Source: Xiphias gladius
Lineage: Eukaryota > Chordata > Actinopteri > Istiophoriformes > Xiphiidae
NCBI RefSeq assembly: GCF_016859285.1
Contig: NC_053418.1
Coordinates: forward strand, 25,614,829 to 25,678,828
DNA: 64,000 nucleotides
Reading direction: 5' to 3'
Made by a program: the position numbers and the translations under genes. Under the pieces are notes generated by a model. That model saw only the letters and a list, made by a program, of their open reading frames with translations. It did not search any database and had not been told where the DNA came from. Of the stretch, positions 23,610 to 37,400 are shown in pieces. Every line of letters starts with the position of its first letter. Positions within the stretch are counted from its first letter, which is position 1.

Positions 23610-25640
23610 TTTCATGAGGAACTGAGAATGCCCAAAGCAGCATCATCTTTTAAATCTCTTCTTCTGACACATTTTTGCCATTAGGCCCTTCATGTTCTTT
23701 TGTTTCCTCCCCCTTTTTAATCTCAGTGGCTGGGTTCATCCGTCTGATGCCTGCATGATTCAATATGCCACCGGAAATCAAATCATTCGCCGAAGGCTTG
23801 TATTTTCATACAGCTGGTGGTGGCTTTGTGAGTCCTTTCAGTTCTTTGTGCTGCTGCAAATGACAGTACAGCCCGCTGGTTGTCAAATGATCGTTTTTAC
23901 AACTTTTTGAATTTACTAGAGTGTGTCTGCATTCAGTGGGAAGATAGGTGTAAGTTCAACGCAGGAATGTTGCACACAGTGTGGTGTGTGTGCGAGCATA
24001 CATACAGGAACAGCAGCAGACCGTAAACAAAACTGTCTCTAGGAAACAGAGCAGGTTTTGCTGCGTCATCTGCTGTCTACCCTCTCCTGTAACCTTCCCT
24101 TTCTTCCTTCCAGTGTTTACTTATTCATTCTTTTATGTCTCCCCCATTATCTCCTTTCCTTCATTGTTCTTTTCTTTATTTTGTTCATTCTTCGCTGACC
24201 TTCTTCCTATCCTTTGGAGCTGTTCGTTTATGCAGTGTCATCTCATTCAACTCTAAAAAAAACAACACTTTTACAGGCTTGCCTCTATTTAGCTTCTTTT
24301 GATCATGTACAATTTGTGTTGTTACTTTGGTGTTTAATTTGAAGTATTTTTTTCCTTTCTTAATCTCCGCGTTATACATGCAGACATTTCCGGCATTCTT
24401 TCCAGATGCTTTTGCTGTATCTCCTGTTTAACTCTGCTTTTCTTCACCTGCCATATAAACCAGGTTTTTTCTCTTTCTCCTTCTCCTGTACCAGGGCTGG
24501 TAGTTCACTGAGGCCCACTGAATGGCTAACAACTATCAAGTATCAACCTTCACAGAAAGAGGGAGACAGAAACGTGCCCAGTACAAGACTCCCATGCACT
24601 GTAGGCTACATATGGAATCCTTTTCAAATATTTGGAACATTATAAGACTTGTAGGGGAATTCAGCCGCAAAATGTCTCTGCGTTGCATGGAAATCGACTC
24701 CGGTCTTCCAGCAAAACTCGACAACACAAACAAAAGCCACATTGTAAATATTTAGCTGACACATGAGGAAAAAGGATGACACATAAGGAAGTGCTCTTTA
24801 AAATGTCTGTGAACTAAATCAAATCTGTCCTGTGAAAGTATTTGAGTAGCGCCTGTAAATGCAAAGGATGGATTTAATTTGTCTCGGGAGGCCAGATGCA
24901 ATCCCCACCGCTCACATCCTAATCTAGTCAAATGTGAAATTACCCTAATCTGTGAATGGCACATTAAGGTTTGAGTAGACCACACACAGACATTATAAGG
25001 CTAGTTATACTTTCCTTTTGCAAAATCGGGTTTCCTTTTATCCCACTACCCTAATAAATGCCGCGGGTTACAGGAAAACACTGTTTGTTGGTTCAGCTCC
25101 TGCCCCTCAACACCGTTTAGTCAGCATGGCCGGAGTTCAAAGGTTTGCCGGGACCTTCACAGAGAAGCGGGGCAATGTTTGAAAACCCCAGGAGCCACAG
25201 TTTTCAACTGTTCATCAGAGGAAGCACCAGTTTCATGTCAACATCCTCCAGCAGACACTCACTAGACCCCATGGACCCTCCATGGACCAGCCTTTTGTTA
25301 CTGTTAAGTGTCTGAAAAGATCTGTGTGAGATATAAATTGAAAAACTAATCCAATAGCTGCGTAGAGCACGGCGGTGAGAGAACACGGAGAGAAAGACCC
25401 AGTGACTATGAGTTTGTACCCTCTCTTGCAATATTGTACGTTGTCGTGAATAAAGTAACATTTATATTAGTCCTCCATTTTACTCCTTGGAGATGCGGGG
25501 ACGTCCTGGGAGACTTTCAAGGACCTTGAGCCCCGATTGGCGAAGTTGGGTCAGAAACGGTCAGCCGAGTTTGACAACGTTTCCAAATTCGAACTTGACA
25601 TGCAGTACAGTTTAAGATAACCTGCCAGATACAAAGAATT
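23610..25640. other. Spacer, probable vamp8 intron 1 or upstream DNA
   Basis: No exon was recognised. Pyrimidine-rich sequence occupies about 24060-24500. About 24870-25000 is unique-looking, non-repetitive sequence. Confidence 0.35.
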
Positions 25641-25649
25641 TTTGGAAGC

Positions 25650-26750
25650 TTCTCTTCAATTCAGAATTTTGTGCGAGCAAAACAGGGCTTCACTCAATAA
25701 CATGGCCACGTGACCACTGCTTCTCTTCGCACAGCCTCGTTCATACAAAAATATTGTCTCCGGCTTGAGCCTCCCGCGTCAATGCTAATGCGCGATTGTG
25801 ACACGCTGGGGCTGACAACCTAAAAGTTAGCAGCAGGGAGCTCAAGCTGGTGAAAGTTTACTCAGAAAGTGTTTCACTGTGGATGTAACATAACAGACAA
25901 TACGGGGGGGGGGGGGGCTCTCCGGAGAGAAAAGTGGCCACTAAGAGTTGTCATGAGCCATAGTGCGCCGGGGCTGTTATCGCTATCACTAGGCCGTGTA
26001 AGTTAGCATTAAATCGCCACATCCCATAGTGGAGCTCGGCTGCAGGCGCAAGGTTCCACCGTCAGTGACGCGGAGAGTGGTGCTTTTGAAATATGTGTGG
26101 AAAGCAGACGTTTTATCGGTTGAGGAACGGAGCGAGATCCCCCTATGGATTTATAACATGAGAAAAAAAAAGAAAAGCTTTTATGTGAAGTGTCTGGCTT
26201 AGTTTAAGTGAACCCCCCCCCCCCATTGGTTTAACCAAAGACTGTATGGTTTCAGCAGTGGGTGTTATTTAGGCCATTTTGTGAGGCCACCCTGGGACTT
26301 ACTCTCTCAACAATGGAAAGTTTAATGCGCCGATTTAACCAGTTTTCGGACCTGGTTAAATAGATTTAAGTTAAATGCAACATATACTATCCGGAAATAC
26401 ACCTGTTGCATGTCGTGGTCTCCTACGTTTAACAAGCTGACGGCGGGGAGACTTTCTAAACAACAAAAACACAAGCTCCAAACACTATCACCTACCGGAT
26501 CAATGTCCATCTTGTTGGAAACAATGCCCTCCGACCTCAACCCAGTGGACCGTCTTACTTTTAAGTTGACGCTATTATTTAAAACCTTTTAAAACCGCTT
26601 AAGGACTTGAAAGTTTGATGCTCCACCGAAGCGAAAATGTTTCCTCCTCTGTTTAACTTCCTGGTAGTTTCTGCCCCCCCCAAACTGAATTCCGTCGTGA
26701 CAAGTGTCAAGTTGACCATAACACAGCCACGATCTCCTGACCACATTTAA
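25650..26750. promoter_or_regulatory. G+C-richer, promoter-like region upstream of vamp8
   Basis: Relative to its AT-rich surroundings this stretch has more CpG and G+C. It contains an E-box GCCACGTGACC at 25705-25715, a G14 run (25904-25917), a C12 run (26213-26224) and an inverted repeat ATTTAACCAG...CTGGTTAAAT at 26333-26361, whose left arm with the following TT gives AACCAGTT, a fit to the Grainyhead-like consensus AACYRGTT. I infer a promoter, most simply that of vamp8, but found no unambiguous ATG-plus-donor exon in it. Confidence 0.35.
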
Positions 26751-27000
26751 CAATAAAGCACTTGTCGTAGCTTTTTTTTTGTTTCAGGAACGTACCGGTG
26801 TTTAGAGGTGAGCACAATTATCCAAAGCCCCGAAGTGACAGTGAAAATTAAAGGCTTTTAAGGACCAAGTTTGAACTTTATCCTTAGCAAATTTAACACG
26901 CAATATTAAAAATATACTGAAGACTACAACGAGAAAATTCTTCGTAACTTTCATAATGGGGGCTGTGAAACCTTTTTAATTCAGCAAAAAAAAAAAGTTT

Positions 27001-27019
27001 ATATATATATATATATAGG

Positions 27020-27065
<46 letters not shown>
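27001..27065. repeat. Compound (TA)n-(GA)n microsatellite
   Basis: TA units from 27001 to 27017 are followed by GGGGG and GA units to 27065. Confidence 0.92.
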
Positions 27066-27069
<4 letters not shown>

Positions 27070-27070
<1 letters not shown>

Positions 27071-28190
27071 TTTCGTATATTATTATATTGTCACTATGTT
27101 CACTTTATGAGACCGTATATGTATCAACGGTGCACCATGGCAATTGCATGCTTTTATTGTGAAGGCACTTATCTTAATTTCCTTTATTGTTGTACAAGAC
27201 AACAACTTGAATGCGGCTCTACCCTTGATCCTCGGGATGGCGTCAGAACAAGGTGTTCCCATCCTGTGTTGGCTGTTTCCCCGAATCATTGAACCCCTCA
27301 CACTGCTTCGTAACATTTTGTATGCTTCTCTGCTATTCCTTGTCTTATGTAATATTTTCTGTTTATGGTTTAAGAAAGATTTTACTTTTAATCAGATGAC
27401 ACAGTAGTTCCTCACAAAATAGCTGAAAAGTATTTATTATATTCTAACTCCCGAGGAGCAGTGGCTTTTTCGCCAAATCTTTCACCATGCACTTAGGCAA
27501 AAGACTTATTCTTCCATCACGGGAAAATGACAGTAACTCCTCTCTAGTTTCCATATTATACACTTCTCAGTATGTTCTCCTGCGGTATGAAATGTAGGCC
27601 CCATCAGCCCTTTGCAGCTCATTTCTCAACATTGTAACTGAGTATCTCTAGATCAGCAGCAGTGTTCTATGTCATAGATCTACTTGATTAGATAAAGATG
27701 TTCATACTGTTAGTGGCAAGAGTGTAGTATAACCATCAGTCATTCCTATCGTTTTTCTAAATGAATCAGCGAAAGAGAAAAATGTAACTGCTGCCTCTGA
27801 TGAAGACCACAGGACTGTTGGGACTTCAGTGTGTTTCTCAGCTGAGTGACTGCTCCCTGTCCCACAGCTCCTTGACATAATGATGTTGTACAGAGTCCCA
27901 CCCAACCAGCAGCACTAGCCCCAACCAACCGGTTTCACCTCTGTCTTGGGAGGTGGTGGTGAGGCTTACATACTGATTACCTGCTGTCGTGTCAGACAAC
28001 TGCTGCAGGCTGCTTTGAATTACAAACAGCTCAAAATAATTCAGGCCATTATGCCCATTTGGGAAAAAATGTTTGCGTGTCAGGCATTAGCAAGTTTGCT
28101 AAAAATACTGTTCATTGCATTCTTGGAAATATGAATTGTTGGGAAAAAGGCCTAATGTTTTGTATTAAACCTCTACAGTGTTTTAGAAAA
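27070..28190. other. Spacer between the vamp8 promoter-like region and ncaph
   Basis: No gene or recognised repeat. Open frames are short and without family resemblance. Confidence 0.45.
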
Positions 28191-28195
28191 AGGCT

Positions 28196-28201
28196 TTTAT
28201 T
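28196..28201 (-). terminator. Candidate ncaph polyadenylation signal
   Basis: The minus strand reads AATAAA about 280 bases after the ncaph stop codon. Confidence 0.45.
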
Positions 28202-28479
28202 TCTTTTGACAATAAACATTTTGTGTGCGATGGTTGAGCAGTTAAATTATCTACAAGAAGGAGTAGCATCGATAGTACAGAATAAAAGGAAAGACTACAG
28301 ATTCAATCCAACAGTTGGTTACATATTTGCTAGAAAATGGATAAGAACATAATATCTAAACAGGAGAGTGTCACAGAGAAACATTAGATATTACACAAAG
28401 TAAAAGAGATGAATAAGTAGAGAGAAGCATAAAAAAATAGCAGTAATTCCCCATACAACATCCCATCATTCATTTCTCC

Positions 28480-31400
28480 TCAGTGGCCTTGTCTGATGAT
28501 GATATCTGTCATGTCATCAACCTTCACCAACTCCAAATTCTGTTAAAAAAAAAAAAAAAAAAGAAATAAAGAAAGAAATCAAAAATTACATATTATTACA
28601 CACTATATTTGTAAGTAATGTATAACTCTGGGATGAATAAAATGTGTAAGGTGTGTACACATTTTCCTTATTCATCTCTACATCTTAAGTTTTAAGTATT
28701 TTATGTGATGTCTACAGGGAAATGTTGATAAATTGAAGGTAAACACTACCATACCCGTACAGTACAGTAATGTACAGTACCTTTATATGAAACACATTTG
28801 AGTGTACAATCAAATTTAGAGCATGAACAAAATGCAAAGGATGGCTATTTTAAAATTGTTTATGGTCTATATTTATGCTGTCCATCTATTTAACTATCAA
28901 ATTGGAATTATAATGAATATAATATATAACCTGGGCTTTATATTTTATAGTGAGTTTGATGTTAAACATAAAGTACTAACAAGATAAAAAACAAACAAAT
29001 TAAACTAAAAGTTTGACAATATGTTTATTCACTTTCTAGTGGATAGTTGGATGCAAAGATTAATACCACTCTTGCGTGTGTATGTAAATATGAAGCTATA
29101 GCTTGAGTGGCACATAACCGCCCGCAAAATGGCAAAAATAGCAGATTTTGTAACCTTTGAACAGTCAGGCTAGCTGTTCCCCATGCCTTCAGTCTTTATG
29201 CTAGGCTAAGCTAACTGGCTGCTGACTGGCGTTATATGTAATAGATAGTTATCAGAGTGGTATCAATCTTCTTATCTAACTCTCTGCAAGAAAGTGAAAA
29301 TGTGTATTTCCCTAAATGTTGAACTATTGCTATAAATATTATTCTGAACTTTTCCAGGACATAGACCAACAGAACAACATTGTTTCAGTTACCAAAATAT
29401 ACAGTGTATATGAAAAATGTATTTTCCTTTATTCCCAATAAACAACCAGAAATAAGAGTTAAAGTAAAACAACACTCACCTTTTCATTGGCAAGATGAAG
29501 CAGAGCGACAAATGCCAGAGGCACTGACAGGTTCTGGGCCATGGTGTTGGGCAATCTGGATCACCACAAAGAGAGAGAGAAAAGAGGAAGACATACACAG
29601 TAAATTTATACATTGGTTCAATCAAGCTGTTCATACCTAGTGCGTTTAAGGTAGTTTTTAGTTCTCCTGCCAGCTGGGCTCACAGCAGGGTTCAAATGAC
29701 TCATATCTGCCAGGCTGTGTTGGCTAACAGACCACAAACTACAGTGTATTTCAAACAAACATGTTTTTCTCCATGGGACTTGAAGCCTGTGGCTAGTGTA
29801 AAACATGAATGAGTATACCCATAATGGCGGCAAGATATGATTGTCTAACATACCAATTTAACTCTATGGGTGAAGATTATTGTTCACAAGAATCTAAACA
29901 TTGGAGAATACACTGTTTAAGTTTATACTTCCATATCCCATTCTTGAGCCCACCAACAGTGAAAAAAGGGAAAACTTAGCACGTACACATATCTGAATGC
30001 AGTACTCTTTTGGTGAGTGCTATTTAGTCAATATTATTGCTCATTAGTTCTGTGCCATGGCAGGCATGGTAGGAGGTCTGCTGGTACCTTTGAAGCAGCG
30101 TCTTTGTGGTTTGACTGAAGACTTTCTCCCCACACACCTCTGGTTTCTCCACAGTGTCCACCACCTGCAGAGAATATAAACGCATAATAAAATGGACTTG
30201 TATACACAGAATCAAACAGAATAAAAGAAACAGAAAACTAGACTTCCAAAGCCTGAAACCAATGAATTTACCATCTTATATACAGTACCTGCAGACATAA
30301 AAGCTGATAAACAGCTACTCTTTCAGTGTAACTTACCTCTGTGTGTTTTTCTGGGCTTTCAGTGAGAAGAGTCCACATGCTGTTCTTGAGTCTCTTCATG
30401 TCCATTTTCTTTGCAGTCTTAGCATAGTTGATCTCAATCTTGTTGACCTACAGGAACAAGCAATAATATATTGCAAGCACAAAACTACAAAGCAAAACTC
30501 TGCTCGCTATAGTCAGCCCAATTCATGATAAGTAGAATGTCTTGTGTGAAATGTGCCCGTAGCCTCCAGGCTTCCTAAGTGTTTTGTTACATTTAGAATT
30601 ACTGACTGTAATTGATGTCAGGTACTGAAATTCCACTGTTAGGAAGAACGTCTGACTTCTTAGAGATCATAAAGCAGCTTTAGTTTCATTATTTAAACTG
30701 GTCTTGTGTGTCTTGAAAACATTATCTCAGAAGCTTTTGAGCAGAGAGCTGCTACTTCTAAAAAGCCAAGAACCACATACAGTATAACCTGCATTGACAT
30801 CTTGGTTTACTCACTCTGTGTGGTTCAGGTACCAGATCCTCCTCCCCATAGGTGGAGACGCCCTCTAGATCTTGAGAGGGCGGAGGTATACTGTCACCTG
30901 AAGGCTGTGTATCATCTGAACCGGCAAACCCTTCAACATCATCATCACTGTCGCCTCCCTGAGGAGGCAGATATACAAAGAGATACCAAAAGGATGAACA
31001 TTTGAGACTTGATTACTGATCAGTTTTGGCCTTGCTGTGACTCGGACTTGTCATTGACAATTCTCTATCTTTCATTCCTCACAATTAGCAGATTCTACAG
31101 TACGGTGATTATGCAATGATCATGCACATACAACATCATGCCATGTACAATATCATCTGGTAACTAACAGACCATGAGATGAGATATGACAGGATCCAAT
31201 TCAGCTGAGCTGGCAGTGACTGAATGATCATCACATTGTTTGCTTCACAGTAATTACTCAGAGCAGCATGTGTTAGAAAAAGCCCACCTCACAAGCGGGA
31301 GAGCATACAAAACATAATCACCATCCAGACGTTGAGTACAAGTTTGTTTTAAGCTGATACTGATCAGCTGGACTCAGCTAACGAACATCAGCATAACAGG

Positions 31401-34400
31401 CCCAACTGCATCAGTGACTAATTAGAGAGTTATTCTGAAGTAGAGACAGGACCACAGCACTTCCTCTATGTTTCTCCTCCAAAACATCTGGTGAATCCAC
31501 CCTGTATCACACAGTCAGAATACAGGGCCATGCTTTATAAATCTGATCACACTAATGGAAATACCTTAAAATATCATATTATTTTAAGGCAGCATCACCC
31601 ACCCCTACTCCTTAGATAAAGAAAGTCTGTTAAAATATAGTAAAATCAAATAAGCAGAAACAAATTCAATCCAAAGTCATATGAAAGGTGAGTTTCAGAC
31701 CTGAAGACCTGGACAGAAGTTGGCTGTGTCATTGGCATTGTTGTAGTCATAGTCTCCAATGCCTTCTCCAAGCTCTCCAGACAGCCTCTTCTGGGCGTCT
31801 TGACTCAACTAGGGTAAACAAAACCAAATATATCATTCTTAATAGGATTCAAATGATCTTTATTCAGTTAGGATACTCAGGGTAAATTACATAGTGAGTG
31901 TAGCATGTCTCAATTTTGTGAAAAGCCAAATTTCATATAAAAAGCTGATGAACATGAGAATTTTGTTCCAACAGCTGTGATTTTAAATTTTTCTGCTGTT
32001 TGTATGGACTGAATTGATAATGGTGTCGTGCTTCAGCCAACATCAGACTGATATGGGATATCAGAACTGAAGAGGATCTCTATAGTCTTACCCCAAAGAT
32101 CCACATCTAACCTGTAAATAAACAATCAAGTAAGCTATTTTCTATGTGTGCACTCATCATATATTCTATACCTCTACAGGGCTAAAAGGAACAGCGTCTC
32201 ATTTACATTCAATGACGCCAAACTACCTCCAGTTCCCTCCTGGTCTGCTAAAAGTACTGGACCACACCGGTGCTGTGATTCTACAAACAAAAAAAGTCAG
32301 TGTTTGTGCATCTCTGCTTTCAACCTTGTCCACCAGCCCTGTCAGCTGACAGGAGTAGTGAGGTCTCACCGAGCTAGAGGGTTTGAGGCTGAGCTGGGAG
32401 AGGGTCTCTGGGGGAAACTGGAAGTCCGCTGGTAGAGTAGTCTTCTTATTGCTGACACTGAGGGCAGACTTGCTGTTAGTGGTGGCAGCCTGTGAAGGGA
32501 AAGCAGAAAACGTCAGATTCAGTTCAGATACACGAAGAGTTTATCTTCAACTCAAATCCCTGCAGACAGTGATATCACTTTTTAGCCAAAGTTTTTATTT
32601 GCAGAGTCTGTGTCCTGTGTCACTGAACTGAAATACTAGAGTTAATACTGTAGTTTCAACATTCGTATTGTGGAGATAAAATATCTGCCCAGACAGCACC
32701 CAAAGGCCTGTGCTCAGATCAGCAAATGGGGCTGTCCTGACATGTTTGTGAAACATTATAAAAACTGTTTGACAGAAAGAAAAAAAAGAGGGTGTTTTAA
32801 ATTCTGAAATGTTGTTAGATCCAGTTCACAAGCAGAACACCCACACCGTTAAGAATAGTGTAATGATGGTTTATTAGCTGTAATTTCCACTAGGGCTGCA
32901 CGATTAATCATTTTTGAATCGCGACCTCGATTCACGCCCCTCTACAATCTCATTTTTACACGACAACAATTCTGGCAAGTTTACATTAGCAGCGAGACCT
33001 GCTAGACCAAACCAAGCTCTCCCTTTTCTCCTTTAGCCAATAAAAAAAAAGACAACCGTGTTTCACCACGTGATGATCTGTACACAGGAAGACGGGGAAG
33101 ATTTGAAATCTAATGTGTGTGTCACGGTGAAATAAAAAGCAAAATGGGTCAGATGGATTATGATTTGTAGCTGCTGTGCACAACTTATAAACATTTTGTC
33201 ACTCAAATTTTACTGTTGCCAGCATATGGTGGATTGCACCACAGCATGTGTAGTCTGGGGGAGGAATAAATAAACATGCCTGCGTTCCTGTTTGAAGCCT
33301 CAAATGGTGGATTTATTAGACATTTGCTACTGAAAAGGGATTATGATTGAGGTTTACAATGTGTTTGGTCTGCTCTGTCATGTTAGATCGTACAGCACAG
33401 TATATAATGTTTTGTTTACATTTTTCGTTAACATTGTGAGAAGTGGGTACCCTGGCTGTGCAAAGTTTATAGGAGTCTCACATTTCTTCCTCCCCCAGAC
33501 TACACATGCTGTGGTGCAATCCAGTAATGATCATACTCACTGTTTTTACATTTTCCTAAAGATAATGCAATTATAATAATAAAGAGAAAATATGTTGCTC
33601 AAGAATCGTGAGAGAATTGTGATCTCAAATTTGATTTTTGATTATAAGAAATTCAGCCAAACTTGATTAAGTATTAATTTTGGTCAGCCAACAACTAAAA
33701 CCAGATTCCCTAAGACAAGACATAAAAGACTCCCAGAGTTGATAACTGTGACACCAGCTGCATCAAAAATAATTCCGAAAGTGCTGAACGCTGTGTTGCT
33801 ATGGCTACTAAACCCAAAAAGTGCTGTTATACTCTTAATGCCTCCTTATCTGATAGATGAAACACGTTGAGACAGACCAACTCTGACTCTACTGTTAGGT
33901 GTCAAAGCCCTGGACTGCAGAGCCACAGAACATAAACCCTGCCTTCATAAATTATACTAGTTTCATTCCATAGTCACACCCCCATTGTTTAGATAAGATG
34001 ACGATGGTGGTGGTATGAAAAATAAAGATAATCAGCATTGTCATTAGTATTATTAGGACGAATGTTGTGATGACCCTGAATCTTATAAATGTAACCTTAT
34101 CTCAGCCAGCTAGTGTCTGGAGTAAAAAAGCAGCAAATGTTTTTACCCTTGTGGTGCGGAAGTAGGTGTCAAAATTGACATCATCATTGAAGTCTATTTC
34201 AAAGATCTTCTTGGGCTTTCTTTTACGTGTCTCCTTGTCAGGCAAATGGTCCACTATTGGAGATTAAGTACAGGAAAGACAAACAGACAGACGAGACAGA
34301 TAATTGTTACTCTAGACACATTCAGCGGGGGGTGGCAACCATTAGAAAAACATCTCAGCTGTTAGAGAAAATGTGAAAGCCTAATTAATCCCCATAAACC

Positions 34401-37400
34401 TCAAAACACAAAAATAAGCCTCATGTGTATACATTATGCTCTCAGTATAACACAACCTCCAAATACATTTCTGTTATCTATGGCATCACACACAAAGGGA
34501 TGGCTATTGACCAAAACTAAAAACACCCTGGTGTGCTCCACAAAAAGAAAGAGAAACAAAGAAGAAATACAGCAGACTGGGGCTAAATTAACTAAAGGGC
34601 AAAAATGTGTTTTATTCTTACAATGTTATAGCACTAGTCTGCCTACATGTATCCAAGTACATGGATAAATAATAATAAGTAACATGTCTTTCTCAAGGAC
34701 ACTTAATATCTACTCTGACACCACTATTGTCTCTAACTATGTCTTAAACTATGAATTTCACTCACATTTGTGCTTTGGCTTGAACTGCCAGTAGCCTGGT
34801 CCAGCCCATGTGGACATGGTTCTGGGGCTGAAGTATGAATACTCCCTGGGCTGAGAGGACAGGTGCAGACACATAGTGGCGATGTCTCCCTCTCCGATGG
34901 GAATTACATCCCTGTACCAACGTCACACCAGCACAAGAAAGCATTCAAACGAGCACACACAAAGAGACCTTCAATTAATAGAGGCTTACAGTGATTTTGA
35001 CCCCTTCAGTATATTCTAATGAATTAAATGCCTACTCTCCTGGTGATAATGGGAATCCAGTTACTTTCCCCCCATTATTAAATAATGAATGGCAAACTTG
35101 CAATCTTAAATAGGCATAAAGGTGATGAGTCTCTTTTTCTGTGTAGAGCTTAACGGAGGCCATTCTATGATGTTCAAACAGCATTAAAGAGTACTAGGAG
35201 AGACAAGAGAAAAGGTGCATTAAAGTACTAGAAACGTTTTCCCATTTGCCCTGAGAATATAAAAATGGTAAAATGAAAACAGAAAAATCCATTAATCAGA
35301 AGTTCTTTGGTAAAAGGGTGAGTCCATCTATCTCAGCAGAAAACACAAACACAAAACCCAATCACTGTTCAATTGCCTTGCAATCCCCGATCTTACCTTC
35401 CTTTTCCGGAGCCAGAGGCTTCACAACCCTCTTTCTGCTCCTTGGATCCCTCCTCACCGTCGCCCAGTCCCTCCTCATAGTCGGCGTCAAAGTCAGGGCA
35501 GTCGTCTTCTTCAGGTTCAGGCTCGGGATCAGCATTCACATCAAATACGTGTTCGCCCTGCTTCATCTTCTCCAAGAGCTGATTCATGGTCTGAAAGAAG
35601 ATGCACAGTCAAACAGATGGCAGTCTCTGCAAACAAGACTTATATAGTTGATCTAGACATGATTTAAGACCATATGTGGATAAAGTAGTGGACCTTAAAC
35701 TGCAGTCCTAGAGAAGATTCCTTGATGTTAAATTTGTCATCACTGTAGTCTTTGTAGCATGTTGACGTGCACATTTTAAGAGAGGATATTAGGTGACGCA
35801 TCAGTTGGTTATTATAAGCCAAGTTCTTTAAGGTTAGCTTGTTGTGTCAGATCCCTAACATGGAGCTTATTAACTGGGCACCAGGGTTGTGGGCTAGTAA
35901 TCAAGATCCTGGTATTTTTAAAAAAAAATTCTCACCAAAGTCTGCTCCTGTTTCCTGGGGAAAATACCTGGGGGAACTCAGGATTTTCACCATACCACAT
36001 GTTTGCATACTGAAGACTGGAATAAACTGAAACAAATACGTCTCCCCCAAACCTTACTAATATGCAACTGTTGTAGCTATAGCTCGACAAGGAAATGCTG
36101 TTGTTATGGTAATATAAGGGGATCAACCTCTCAGCTGTAGGTTTCTACCAACAGGGTTTCTGCAGTGTTAACTTGGAAGACTATAAGACCTTTTCAATAG
36201 AATGCCATTTAATAGTGGTCTTGCACGATGGAAAAAAACAGTTTGAACAATATGGACTACAATTATTTATTGCATTACATTTTCCCAGTATTTCCCAGCA
36301 GTATATAACAATAATTCCTAATGATATTATTAATTATATAAATCCGGATAGGCGGTTTAAAATGGATGGAGGTATTAACCAGTGAAAAATTATCCATTCA
36401 TTCACGTTTTTGCTAAAATTGACACTTGCCCATTATGAGATGAGCTTCCTAGCTACTGTAACCAGCAGTAGTGACAGTGTTTGCTACAGATCTGATGGTG
36501 TTGACTATAATGCCACAAAGCGATTGCCCTTCTGTTACACCTAAACATCCATGAACAACTCTCACATTTCTAAGACTGTGAAACAGCACATCAAAATGCC
36601 TGCATGTGACAGATTTTCCTTTTCTGCTACTCCACACAACATAACCTCATATCACTAACTATTATAGAACCACTCCAACTGGCATAGTGTTTGTTTCCAC
36701 CTCAAAGATGGTAAACTTTGGACATTGCTATTATGTTGTATGTGCCTTAACCATTGGGCTACCGAGGCACCACAAAGATGGTAAACTTTTAAGAAGAATT
36801 GTTCGTTCTATTACCACTTAAACTGAGAAATATGAAAGAATTCCATCAGAATAAATTATAATATTAGTTTTAGTGGTTATATGGTTTATCTGACCTGCTC
36901 AGGGTTCCAGCTAGTGAAGGAGAAGTCCTGCAGTGAGGGGCAAATGGAGCTTTTCTCCTGGGAACGTTGTAGTCCGGCTGGCAGAAACACAGCACAGAAA
37001 TATGGGGTTCACCATTTCTAGTGAGGAACAGCTCAAAAGATGAGACACAGTTAGGTGGGTCTAAGGTTCAGACAAACACTGAATGGGACAGTTTTTAATG
37101 GCTACCTAACAACTTATGAAATAAAGAAAACACATTTTTTGGGCGTGGTAATGCTCTTACCCATGAATGGCGAAGCGGAGACTGCCTGTGGAGGTGGAGG
37201 AGAATAGGAGGCTCTGGACTGTAGGAGGGTCATATAGGAGGGAAAGAGCAGCTCACAACGACTGTTCTCACTGAAGAGAACTGACAGGAAGACACCAGCC
37301 GTGCTGCTCTCATCAAAGGATGAGGCCATCCTCTGAAACATTGGGTCCACCTAGGCAAAAAGGAAAACAAGGACAATTTATAATGTTTACAGCCATATGA

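Noticed and set aside
23560-27490. ATG-plus-GT candidates for vamp8 exon 1 (near 23574, 23596, 26720, 27485)
   Set aside because: Their donors are weak or their context is not promoter-like, so none could be chosen from sequence alone.
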